Of a stretch of 64,000 bases of DNA, positions 32,419 through 42,893 are shown in pieces. Positions within the stretch are counted from its first letter, which is position 1. The number at the start of each line of letters is the position of its first letter. The stretch covers positions 806,001-870,000 of the forward strand of contig BRON01000016.1 of NCBI GenBank assembly GCA_024345305.1, in the 5' to 3' direction. The notes under the pieces are model-generated. The model was not told where the DNA came from, did no database searches, and saw nothing but the letters and a program-made list of their open reading frames with translations. Source of the DNA: Mrakia gelida. Its lineage: Eukaryota; Basidiomycota; Tremellomycetes; Cystofilobasidiales; Mrakiaceae. The position numbers and the translations under genes were made by a program.

Positions 32419-32675
32419 TCTACTCTGTAGTTTTTGGAAGGTGAAGGTTGCAGAGATCTGATGGAATCGTCGTGGGCTAGAATATCGGGGTTGCAGAAGA
32501 GAGCGAGAAGCAGATCGACGGGAGAGCGTCGTCCACTCGTCGTGCTCATCTTCTCGAGACAGTCTCCCAAAGTCAAGGTAACAAGAATCACACTCATCGA
32601 AGAGAAACACAAACGAAACAACTAACCAAGCTAAAGATCCGACCCACAAAGCAACCCAACTCCTCCCCTCCCAGC

Positions 32676-35600
32676 TCAAAGCAGCGTAATCTTACTCTTC
32701 TTCCCAGCCTTCATCCCTCCCTCCTCCTTCGCTCTCACCACATCCTTCGCATCCTCCCTGAGCTTCTCAATATCCGTCTCCTCCTCGGCCCACTCGAGGA
32801 TAAGATGTCGACCGAGCAAATGGGTGTGTCGAAGCGCGAGCATGGCGGCTTCGGCGTCCCGTCGAGAGATGAAGTCGAGGAAGGCGAATCCTCGAGCTTT
32901 GGTGTCGAACTTTCGAGGGAGACGAACGGATTTGACTTGGCCGTAGGCGCTGAGGAGGGTGAAGAGGTGGGGAGAGGAGGGAGGGAGGGAGAGAGAGTGA
33001 GGAAGGGGAGGGAGGAGTCAGTTCGACATCGAGACGCGACTCGAACGAGCGAGGAAGAAAGGACGGAAAAGGGAGGAGGGGAGGTGCGACTCACTTGAAC
33101 AACTCCCTAATGTCCTTCTTGGTAGCCTCGAAGGGAATGTTCTTCACAATCATCTTCGTCGTCGTTCCCTTCCCAACTCCACCCTTCTTATCCTTCTCCT
33201 CTCCTCCCTCGGCTCCCCTCTGAGCGAACTTGACCTCCAGCAAATGTCCATCCAACCTGAACCCATCCATCACTTCCTTCGCCGCCTCAGCAGTCTCAGG
33301 AGTCCTGAACCCAACGAACCCGAATCCCATGGAGAGTCGAGAGGTCGTCCCAGGTCGTTTCGGGTCGGGTTTGGTTTGAACTCGAGCGAAGAGGAAGGAA
33401 GGGAGGTGGGAGAAGGTGGAGGTGAGGAGATCGGTGGTGGTGGTGAAGTTGAGGTTCTTGACGAAGAGGGTTGCTCCTTGAGCTGCTGAAGCGAGGGTGT
33501 CGGAGGTGGTAGCGGTAGCGGTAGCGGAGGAGGAGGAGTCGCCGTTGCCGTTGGGAGTGATGACCGACGACGAAGACGACGCGACGGGAGTCGGTGCTGG
33601 AGCAGGAGGAGGAGGGGGAGGAGCGACCTTGAACATCCCAGCGGGTCCCTTCTCGAGGTAGAGCACTGCGTTCCCAAGTCGTTTGTAGGCGAGAGCCTTG
33701 AAGGCTGAACGAGCGGAGTGAGCGTCGGTGAACTCGACGACGGCGAGGGTTCCGGCTGGAGGGAGGAGGAGTCTCGAGATGGTTCCGTGGAAGGAGAACA
33801 TCTCTTGGAGGGTGGCGAGGGTGGTTCCGTAGGGGATGTTCTTGATGAGGATGGTGGTTGGGGAGCGAGCGGAAGAACCGTTGAGGGATTCGAGGAGGAT
33901 TCCTTCCTGTGGACGCGAACAAGAGGAGGAAGGAGAGAAACGCGTCAGAAAGCCGTTTCGTCTCGCTTGAGGGGGTAGAAAACGAGGAAGGGAGTAAGAT
34001 GGGAGCTGTACTCACGTCTTCAAAGTACTTCTTGGTCTCCTGGATAACGTGCGTCTCAGCGAGAGCGAGCTTGACGGCAGCGTTGTCGGAATCGGCGCTG
34101 AGGATGTCGGCTTTGCTGATGTTCATTCGGTCGGCGACGGAAGACACAACGGCGTCACTCTGTCATCGAAAACCAAGCCAACGAAACGCGAGAAAAGAGG
34201 TCAACTCGAAGGTCCCTCGTTCCAACAAAGATGCGTCTCGAAGCTTCGAACTCACGTTCATGTACAACATCGCCCAGTTGAACTCCTTGCTCGCCTCAGC
34301 CTTCTTCTTCTCTCCTCGACCGTCCTTGAGCGTAGCCTTCTTGACTCCTCCCTCAGCTCCCTCGACTCCAGCAACTCCATCGCCAGCGGTTCCGAGTTGA
34401 GCTCGTCCAGGGAGGACGTGGAGGAGTCGACCTTGGAAGGATCGACCGTCGAGAGCGGTGAAGGCTGCGAGAGCGTCTTTGGTTTGGGTGAAGAGGACGA
34501 AGGCGGTTCCGAGAGGTTGGTGGGTCTGTTGAGAGAGAGGGAGGTGGACCTGCGAGGGAAAGGAGACGCGCGACGAGCGAGAGGAAGAGGTCAGAACGAC
34601 GCGTCGAGAAGGAGGCACAGGTCGGTCGAGAAACGCGACCGAGGCAGAGAGACGAGTGCCTCACAGATGAAACAGCTCCGAAAGGAGCCATGAGGGTGGT
34701 GAGATCGGTATCGGAACACGAGAAGGCGAGGTTTCGAAGGAAGAGTCGACCCGTCTCGAGTATGAGGTCCTTGGGCTGGTTGATTCGCAAACGAGTACAG
34801 GAAAGGTATCAGCTTCGACCTCAGAGCAACCAGGCAACCTCCCAGAAGTCGACGCTAGTCGAGAACAAGTCGCGTCGACTCACATCCTGCTCTCCCTGAG
34901 GTCCCCTCCCACCCGAGCTCACAACCTCGACGACCTTCGCTCCTTCGGCCTCCTCGACGACCTTCTCCTCATCAACCAACGACCCACTCATCATCTGCCT
35001 CATCCAAGCTGCATCATCGAGCGTTCCATCATCCACTGGATCCTCCTGAACGACCATCATCTCCTCCTCGACGACGGGAGCGACAGCTGCTTCTGGGACA
35101 GCGACGACGGGCAGATCTTCCCACGACCTTCCAGCGTTCTGACCTCGCTTGGACGTCATGGCCTCCATGTATTCGAGGTACTGGGCTGATTCAGGAGTGG
35201 ATTTGAGACGCTTGCTCGTTGAGGGACCGCCGTCGGTGGGAGCTGAGGCTGAGGGAGGAGGAGGGGAGGAAGGTCGTTTGAGCGAGTGGTGGTTTGGGAG
35301 GTGAGAGGTTGAGGCTGAGGAAGATTTGTTGAGTGCCGAGGCTTGGTTCTGTAGCAGACAAAGTAAAACTGTCAGCTCGTGTTGAGATGGCAACTCAAAG
35401 AGGGCTCTACGACCTCAAAGACTGAAGCAAGAAGGACTGTTCGAAGCTCACCTCGTCGACCAAATCCCACTTGATCCTCGCTCCAGCGAACCAAGTCCCA
35501 TTCCACCAGGCTACAGCTTTGGAAGCGTCTTCGGGAGTCTTGTATCCTACGAAAGCGAATCTTCTCTTGGAGTAGACCTTGACGTCGGTGATAGCAGCTG

Positions 35601-35766
35601 AGGCTGTAGAAGTTGAGGTCGAAGGGGAGGAGGAGAGGTGGTTCTTGAAAGAATCGAGAGACGTCGAGGGAGGAAGGTTGGTAACGATCACTCGAGTGGA
35701 CCTGCAGATGGAAAAGAGAGGTCAGCGAGGAGGTACGAGAGGAGCGGGGAGGAGGTGAGCTCACAT
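32676..35766 (-). CDS. MRD1: MRD1, multiple RNA-recognition-motif rRNA processing protein
   Basis: Nucleolar protein of the 90S pre-ribosome that binds pre-18S rRNA and U3 to allow early cleavages. Five RRMs are visible in order: VIVTNLPPST/RRFAFVGYKT; RLFLRNLAFSCSDTDL/LGTAFVLF; ILIKNIPYGTTLATL/LAVVEF; LFVKNLNFTTTTDL/GFGFVGFRT; MIVKNIPFEATKKDI/GFAFLDF. This matches the five-RRM plan of yeast Mrd1. A Ser/Pro-rich linker follows RRM1, and a Pro/Ala-Ser linker precedes RRM4. It ends KKSKITLL with TGA at 32678-32676. The initiator ATG is split by an intron: AT at 35766-35765, intron 35764-35702, then G, giving MSTRVIV. It diverges from the FYVE gene over 187 bp. Confidence 0.92.
35702..35764 (-). 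other. 63-nt intron inside the start codon of MRD1
   Basis: On the minus strand, AT is followed by GTGAGCTCACC, a CTGACC branch site and CATCTGCAG, then GTCCACTCGAG. Splicing creates ATG TCC ACT CGA. Without splicing the same ATG reads ATG TGA. Confidence 0.8.
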
Positions 35767-35953
35767 GTTGGGCTGGAAGAGGGAGGGAGGTTGTTGGGAG
35801 GGAGAAGAAGGAAGCTCAGCAAAACTGAGCTTTGGAGGTTTGGAGTCCTCGGCCTCCTCCTCCCCTTCCCCTCCCCCTTCCCCCTCTTCCTGACCTCAAA
35901 CGGCGACGAGCTCGTCCCTCCTTCTCCTTCTTCTTCTTCCTCTTCTTCCAGCA
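35767..35953. promoter_or_regulatory. 187-bp divergent promoter
   Basis: It lies between the MRD1 and FYVE gene start codons. It is CT-rich on the plus strand toward the FYVE start; no specific factor site was identified. Confidence 0.6.
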
Positions 35954-37737
35954 TGCCTCTCCCCTCTTCCCTATCACCGTCGAAGGCTCGCAACTTCTCT
36001 CCTCCGACCTCGACAATCTCTCCTCCAACGACTTCCCTGTCCCCGTTCGCTCCTCCGGTCGCCCAGTTCACTCCCTCCCCTCACCTCTTCGTCCAGGACC
36101 GCAAGATCACCTCCTCCCTCAGAGACGAGGACGATGCGAGAGCTAGGAGGCTGATGCTGCAGGAGGAGGAGATCCACTCGGCTGCTCGAAGGCTGAGGAG
36201 GAGGCTGCCAAAGAGAGGATGCGAGGTCAAGAAGGCGGGTGCTCTCCTTCAGCTCGAAGCCTCCTTTGTTCGTGGAAAGGTGAGTCTACGAAGCTTGTAA
36301 ACACTTAGTATTCAGGTCCTAAAGCTGACCTCTCCCCTTCTGCTTCTTGACAACCTTCCTTCTAGCCTCTCATCACCTCAACTCGCTCGTTGCTGCTCAC
36401 GGACGCCTCCCTCTCGATTTCGACCCCTCTCGACCCGCTCCCTCGACCAGCAGTCCTCGCCATCTGCTCAGACGTCCTCGTCTTAGGTCTCAAGGTTCAA
36501 GTGGACAAGGAGGAGAAGCTCTACTTTGATTGGAGGCTGGAAGGGCAGAGGATCATTAAGCTCGCGAGGTGTGACGTCGAAGAAGGTGAGCTCGGTTCTC
36601 CCTCGACGCGTTCGGAGTGATTTGGGCGGACGGTCGCTTTCGAGAGGATCTTCCTCGTTGGGAGTGATGTTTGGTGATGCGTATGCGTAGACTCTGGGAC
36701 ATGGGAACATCCGGGGAGCTGGACTCGAGCTGTCTTGGAGGTGGAAGCGAGGAGAGGTCGAGGAACGAGCGAGGGCTGACACTGGTTCCCTCTCGTTCGT
36801 TCGTTTCCCTCCTCTTTTCAGACCCAACAACCAAAGTCATAACCTTCTCCACCCCTCTCACTACTCTCTACATCCACCCTTCCTCTTCCTCGACCACCTC
36901 GCTCTACCAAACCCTCCTCCAGCACCTCACCACCTCGAACTCATCTACCTCCCTCCCGCCAACACCTCCCGCCTCCCCAGCCTGCCCAACCACGTCGCGA
37001 TCAGCAACTCCCACCTCTCCCACCTCCCCAACCTCGCCTCTCCCACAAGCCAGACCCAAACGAGCCGTCCCACCCTCGTCCTTCCACTCCCGACCTCTCT
37101 CTCAGATCTCCTCCCACTCAGCAACCTCAACCACCTCGATCTCCTCCCTCCGATCCGTCTCGAGCTTCAGGTCTGACTGGCAGCCGGTTTGGGTGAAAGA
37201 TGACGACTGTGCGGGATGTATGGTCTGTGGGGAAACTTGGGGGTGGAAGAGAAGAAGGCATCATTGCCGAGGTAAGTCGAAACGAGACGAGACGAAGACG
37301 CGTCGAGCTTTCTCCCTCTCCCCTCCTTCCCTCCTTCGAAGCCCTCCCTGACTGCTGCTCTTCTTCTTCGGTTCCAACGCACAGCCTGTGGTCGCCTGAT
37401 CTGCTACGAATGCTCCTCCTTCCGACCCTCCATCTTCGGTTCCCTCCAACCCATGCGATCCTGCACGACTTGCTCGACAGCAATGGATCGAGACTCGGAC
37501 GACGACGAGGAGGAGCTGGAGCATGGAGAAGGTGGAAGCCAAGTCGGACTTGGGATCTACGGAGACGAGGAGGAGGAGGGGAGTGATGGGGAAGGGACGG
37601 TGAGAGGCGGGAGTGAGCGAGGAGACAAGGAGGAGGAGAGGGTGGATCCGGACGAGGAGAGCTTGCAGAATGTGGACGAGGGAGGGTTGGGGAGGGTTAG
37701 GGAGGAGGACGAGGCTGAGGGCGAGAGGAAGGAGTAG
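35954..37737 (+). CDS. FYVE zinc-finger protein with PH-like region
   Basis: The start at 35954 gives a Ser/Pro-rich N-terminus, then a charged helix (RARRLMLQEEEIHSAARR). Middle exons carry TRSLLLTDASL, AVLAICSDVLVLGLKV and KVITFSTPLTTLYIH, a beta-rich stretch that may be a PH domain like that in Fgd/RhoGEF-FYVE proteins. After a Ser/Thr/Pro linker comes a FYVE finger, WVKDDDCAGCMVCGETW, RRRHHCRACGRLICYECSS and CTTC, with the ligand pairs and RRHHCR signature that bind phosphatidylinositol 3-phosphate on endosomes. The finger is split by an intron after RRHHCR. The tail is very acidic and ends at TAG 37735-37737. The FYVE call is firm; the PH assignment is tentative. Confidence 0.82.
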
Positions 37738-37987
37738 ACTGACCTCGGGGGGAGGGACGACGACACGAGACGAGACGCGTCTCGCTTTTTGCTTCTTCTT
37801 GCTTTGCTTTTCACTTTCACGACTTCCACGACTCGCACCTCACACACAGCATCAAACTTCATCAACCTTTTACGATATATCATAACCTAACCTAGCACGT
37901 AAGCTTCACAACCTATCAACGAACCTGACGAACGGAAATCGAAACGAAAACAAAAACAATCCCGAACCTTGACGTGTCCGTTCAACA

Positions 37988-39738
37988 CTACTGAACAGCC
38001 ACCAAATCCTCAGCCTTCATCTTCACGTACGCCTCTCTCAACCTGACTACACCCTTCCCCTTCGCCTCAGAAGTGGAGGAGGCGAGAGACTTGGGTTTGG
38101 GTTTGGCGGGGTTGTCCTAAGACGCGAAACGAACAACGAAAGTCAGCGTTGTCGACGCGTTTCGTTCTGCTCCACTCGAACGAACGCAGAGCAGGGGTGG
38201 GTTGGGGGTAAGGACACCGACTCACCGAATGACACTCCGCCCCCAATTCAATCCTAATCTCCTTGTCCTCTCCGTCCGGGCCAGTCTGGAAGATCCAGAT
38301 CTTTTCGAGGTCGCCTCGACGTCCTAGGGTCGTGCAGTGGTTGGTTTTAAGGCCTATCACGAATCGAAGTCAAAAACGGAAGCGGAATCAGTTTGAGGTT
38401 GTCTGTGCGCGAGAGAGCGAGATTGGAGGGAGCAAGGGAGGGAGGGAGGTAAACGAGAGGGCGGAGGAAGACGCGAGCCAACTCACCCTGGGGACATCCC
38501 AAAAGTCGGACCTCAGGCTGCTCGGAGACGAAGGAGGTTGGGGCGGGGGAGTACATTGAGTGGGCGACTACTCAAAGCGCATCCAAAAGCGAAGGTCAGT
38601 AAACGAACGAAGGGAGGAAAAGAGAGGGAGAAGGGAAAGCGAGAACGAAACGAACGATGAGCAGCCGTCGCGTCCAACCTCGACCAGATCGCTCGACAGA
38701 CTTCCGGGGCGAGGACGTATTCTCGACCTGTGCTTGAGCAGGTGAGGATGTGGAGTTTGATGCTGCGAAGTGAGGAAGACGAAGTTGAGAAGGATCAGTG
38801 TTCGGGTTGACGCGACGAGAGGAGGACGAGCGGGAGGGAAGCAAGTGAGGGAAATGTAGAGGAACGAGGACGAGAGATAGAAAGCGAGACGACTCACTTA
38901 TGGAAGAAAGTCCTCCCATCAGGAGGAGCGAGCGACTGAAGGTAATCCAGGTGGATCCGAACTGATCGAAGCGCAAACCATACCAAAACAAGGTCAGCGC
39001 CATCTCCTCTCTCTCCCCCCCCTTCAGCGTCGCATTCGACTCACCTTTCTTCAACGGCCCCGGCAACCAAGCGTCCATATGAGCCTCATGATTACAGATC
39101 GACGTCTGAGCGCACATCGAGGAGGAAGCGATGGGTTTGGGCGTTCGAACGCGTCCTCGAGTTCCCGTGGGAGTTTGCTTGGTTGATTTGAGGGAGGCGA
39201 GGTTGATGGGGTTGAGGGTCGTTTGGATGGGAGAGGGAGGGAGGGAGGGGATGTCTAAGAAGCCAACAAACGAAGAACGGGAACGTTAGAGAAAGGGGAA
39301 GAGAGGGCGGGAACGACGACGAAACGACGACGACGGAGATGAAGCGCGAACGAAACGAACCTGCTTGAGCAGCTCGAACAGAGAGATCTGGGTGGGATTT
39401 GAGGATCTATTTAAACGTCAACCGAATGGAAAGAACCATCACAAGTCAGCGCTCAATCTCAATCTCGACCTCATCGCATCCCCACCCAAGTCTTCAAAAC
39501 GACTAACCTTCTTAACCCTCTTCTCCCCAACACTCCAACCCTTCACGAACCTCACATTCTCCACCAGTTTCCCCATCCCCATCTCAGGGTTCTTGTTCCT
39601 TTCCTCCGAGAGGGCTAGGACGAGTTCGTCCTCCGAGGGGATGACTTCGATGTGAGCGCCAGCGTGGGAGTGAGGGTGCGAGGAAGAGAAAGAGATGTCG
39701 ATTGGAAGTGAGAAGGGGAGAGGGCGGGTTTGGAACAT
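37988..39738 (-). CDS. unrecognised protein, multi-exon
   Basis: The start at 39738 gives MFQTRPLPFSLPID and continues through PSEDELVLALSEERN, RFVKGWSVGEKRVKK joined across an intron to ILKSHPDLSVRAAQA, then PIQTTLNPINLASL. Later exons give CAQTSICNHEAHMDAWLPG, VRIHLDYLQSLAPPDG, KLHILTCSSTGREYVL, EKIWIFQTGPDG and a Lys-rich C-terminus ending EDLVAVQ (TAG 37990-37988). The regular splice sites and hydrophobic pattern support a real gene. I could not match a family. Several Cys and His residues are scattered but do not form a clear zinc motif. It is convergent with the FYVE gene. Confidence 0.6.
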
Positions 39739-40522
39739 CGTTGAAAAGGGGTTAAAGTGGATTTGGAGTGGGTTGGTGGGTTGGTGGTGGGTGGTGGGTG
39801 ATGGTGGGAAGAGAAAGAAAGGAAGGGAGAGGAAGAGGAGGGTAAGGTTGAGTGAGGACTGCTCGACTGTTGCGTCGTCTTCCTGCGGATCGACTGACTC
39901 GGTTGTTGCCTCAGCAGTCGAGAGACAACTCGATGCTAGAAGATCGCGTCACTGAGTGTTCGGCCGATTACGGAAAGTTTGATGCGAGCAAAGAGCGACC
40001 CAGTCAACGGAAGGTGAAGTTGGGAGGAAGATCGAGACGCGTCGTCGTTTCGCTGAAGTCGTTTGGTTTCGTCACTCGTTGTTGAGGTTCTGAGCGCTCG
40101 AGTCGAAGAGGGACGTCGATCGGAAGACAGAAAGTACGTCCAGAGGTTGGGACGAGAGCGGAGGCGGCCGAGAGTTCAAGAAAGGGAGGAGACGAGTTGA
40201 GGCAGCTTTTTGACGATGAGCGAGGACAGGGTGGATGGCCGAGTTGGAAGAGAGAGGAGGAGAGGTCGAGAGGAAAGTTTGAGCCCGTTATCTTATCTCC
40301 TCCTCACGTGATCTGGTCTTGAAAGGGAGATAAGATGGGGTTAAATGAGGTGGAGGGAAAAAGAGCACGAGTTTTCAGGCTGTGGGAGCGAGGAGCGACG
40401 AGCTCGCCTGGACGACGCGGAGTCGAATCGATCAAGCTCGACCAAATCATCCTTCCCTCGGCTGTCCCCCCTTCCTCCTCCCCCACCATTCCACCCTTTC
40501 TCTTCCCCTTTGGTTCGTTCGT
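39739..40522. promoter_or_regulatory. 784-bp divergent spacer upstream of CBF1-like gene
   Basis: It separates the start codons of the unrecognised minus-strand gene and the bHLH gene. CACGTG-like sequence TCACGTGATC lies at 40306-40315, a palindromic E-box of the kind CBF1 itself binds, about 210 bp before the bHLH start. Otherwise it is purine-rich on the plus strand with no coding support. Confidence 0.5.
40306..40315 (+). promoter_or_regulatory. palindromic CACGTG E-box upstream of the CBF1-like gene
   Basis: TCACGTGATC contains CACGTG, and RTCACRTG is the established Cbf1 recognition sequence. Its position near the gene for a Cbf1-type factor suggests possible autoregulation, which is an inference. 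Confidence 0.5.
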
Positions 40523-42511
40523 ATGGTTCGACGACGAGAGACCCGTCGGTCTGCTGCCATCGCTGCAGCCGACGCCATAGCGAAGCAAGACCTCCCCGAG
40601 CCGGACTCTCCTTCACCTCCTCCCCTCCTTGAAATCGACCTTTCCTCCCTCGGATGCCACCACAAATCCAACTGCGACCATTCGAACCATCTACATGCAC
40701 CAGTAGGAACGCCTGCTCCATCACAGCTGCCATCTGGAGTCGCGGAGGAGGACGAGGAGGTCGATCAGCTCGACGAGGACCAGGGAGAGGGAGAAGCTCA
40801 ACCAGCTTTGGGTCTGGACTCGCTGCCTGGAGCTCAAGAAATCTTAGCTGCAGCTGGGAGTCTATCAACAGGAGGTCTGGTCATGGATGATGCCGCTCAT
40901 GAAGCTTTCTGGGCTTCTTTTCCTCAGACGGTAAGTCTTTCAATCCAACCTTCCCTCCCCTCCTCGAGAGCTAGTCGAGAAGTTTCCAAGAGCTCACTTT
41001 TGCTCTTACTTTCTTCTTGAACCATGTCTGGATATACAGAGCAACGAAGAGATGCCTGCTGCTACTCTGGACGAGCTATCGAGAGCTCTGGCGTTGTGAG
41101 TGCAGCTCTTTCTCTACCTCTTTCACCTCTCATCCTCCCTTCCCTCTCCCTCCCTCCCTCCGTTCGACCCATCCTTCCAACCCCGTTTCCTCGAGCCACC
41201 CTTGACGAGTGGCTCTGCTTTATACGAGAGAATGCTCGCATGCTCTTCCTCTGTATAAAAAGCTCAGTCTCGAGTCTTCACCCAAAATTAACCTCGCCAC
41301 CTCCCTTCAAAAACCAAACGAACTCGAGCTCACAATCTTCCCTCCTCCCTCCCTTTCTCCCTCTTCTAGCAACCCCGACCTCCTCTCCCAGCCTCACGAA
41401 CTCCAACTCGACCCCGCCATCTCCCACGGCCTTGATAACCTCCACCTCCCTCATCGAACTCACCAACAACTCAACCACAACTCGACGAACGACCACCTAG
41501 ATCAGTCCTACCCGAGCGGCTTCGAGGACGAGGAGGAGCAGCGACGTCAGGCGGAGGAGGAGATGAGGCTTCATCACGAACAGCAACAACAACAGCAACA
41601 CCAGCAGCAGCAGCAAAGCATCGCTAACTTCCAGGCTCAGTTCAGTGGGGGGCCGTATAACTTTGATTCTCCGAGTGGAGGGGACGACGGTGGGGAGGGA
41701 GGGTACGAGAAGAATAGGAAGGAGAATCATGTGAGTTCCCTCTTCTTTACGCGCTGGTGGGAGGGCTCCAGCTCGCAGTTATCGAGGTGAAGGTGCTTGG
41801 GCTTGGAGGGAAGGGAAGGAACGGACGAACGACGAGCGACGGCGCGTCGCGAATGAACGGAACTGACCACCTCTCTTCCCTCCCACCCAACCCACCACCC
41901 CCTCCCCCCATCACCCACCCCCCAACCCAACCCGACCACCCCCCCGACCACCCACCACAACCCAACAGAAAGAAGTCGAACGCCGCCGCCGCGAAACCAT
42001 CAACACCGGGATCAACCGCCTGGCAGCCATCGTCCCAACGAACGAAAAGAACAAAGCTGCCATCCTCGAAAAAGCAGCTCAGTACATCGAACTCTTGCGG
42101 AAATCCGAACACTCCAACATCGAGAAATGGACGATGGAGAAGACCTTGATGGATCAGTCGTTGGAGGATATGAAGAGGGAGTTGGAGGAGGAGAGGGGGT
42201 TGAGGGTGAGGGCGGAGAAGAGGTGTAGGCAGTTGCAGGCTCTGACGAATGGAGGGGGGAGTGGGAGTGGGAGTGGGAGTGAAGCAGGTGGAGGGGGAGG
42301 AGGGGGAGGGGGTGGGGGAGGAGGGGCGGAAGCAGAGTTTTTCGATGGGGTTGCGTTGTTGAGTGGGTTGGCGGAGGGGGGTGCGTTTGATGGAGTGCAG
42401 TTTGGTGGTGGTGGGGGAGGAGGAGGTGGGAATGGTGGGAATGGGAATGGAGGGTATGTGGAGGTGGAAGGGGAGAGGTTGTTGGGGTTGAAGAGGCAGA
42501 GGATTTCGTAG
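40523..42511 (+). CDS. CBF1: CBF1-type basic helix-loop-helix transcription factor
   Basis: bHLH factor of the Cbf1 class, which binds CACGTG sites at promoters of sulfur and respiratory genes and, in budding yeasts, centromeres. The start at 40523 gives a basic N-terminus (MVRRRETRRSAAIAAA). Acidic and Ser/Pro-rich regions follow, with a Gln-rich run (about 41580-41625). The bHLH is HKEVERRRRETINTGINRLA, AIVPTNEKNKAAILEKAAQY and IELLRK, with the His, Glu and Arg contacts of class B bHLH proteins and the Cbf1-like spacing. A coiled coil (MDQSLEDMKRELEEERGLRV) extends helix 2. The C-terminal part has two poly-Gly runs encoded by near-pure GGN sequence. TAG ends at 42511. Confidence 0.85.
42284..42331 (+). 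repeat. poly-glycine low-complexity run
   Basis: A nearly pure purine GGN/GGA run encodes about thirteen consecutive glycines in the CBF1-like protein. A second, shorter run lies at about 42403-42450. Confidence 0.9.
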
Positions 42512-42893
42512 ACTCCGTCTGGGCTTCGTGCGTTTCGTTTTGGGTTCTCCGTCTTTTGCTTTTTTTGTTTCGTCTCGCTCTCTTCTCCTTACACCTTCAA
42601 CGATCTTCTCTCCTTTTATGTCCTTCTCCACATCCGTATACTACTAGGCTTCCGTCGTTTCGCTATCTTTCACTGTATGTCCATCATCATTCTCTTTCGA
42701 CGACGTTCTCGTTTCGACGCGTCGACTCGATCATCCTCGCTTCTTTCCTTCCTCTTCGAACGATCTCTCTCTCTCTCGCACCGCATCAAGTACGACGAAT
42801 CAAAGTCCTCTAAATAAAGCTCATGCGAAGTTCGTAAAAACAACAACCAAGACGACTTATCACCTCCCCTTCTCCCTCCCTCGCTCGTCCCTA
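42512..42893. other. convergent 3' spacer
   Basis: It holds the 3' untranslated regions of the CBF1-like and exchanger genes. T-rich stretches lie at 42550-42600 and AATAAAG at 42814-42820. No gene was seen. Confidence 0.5.
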
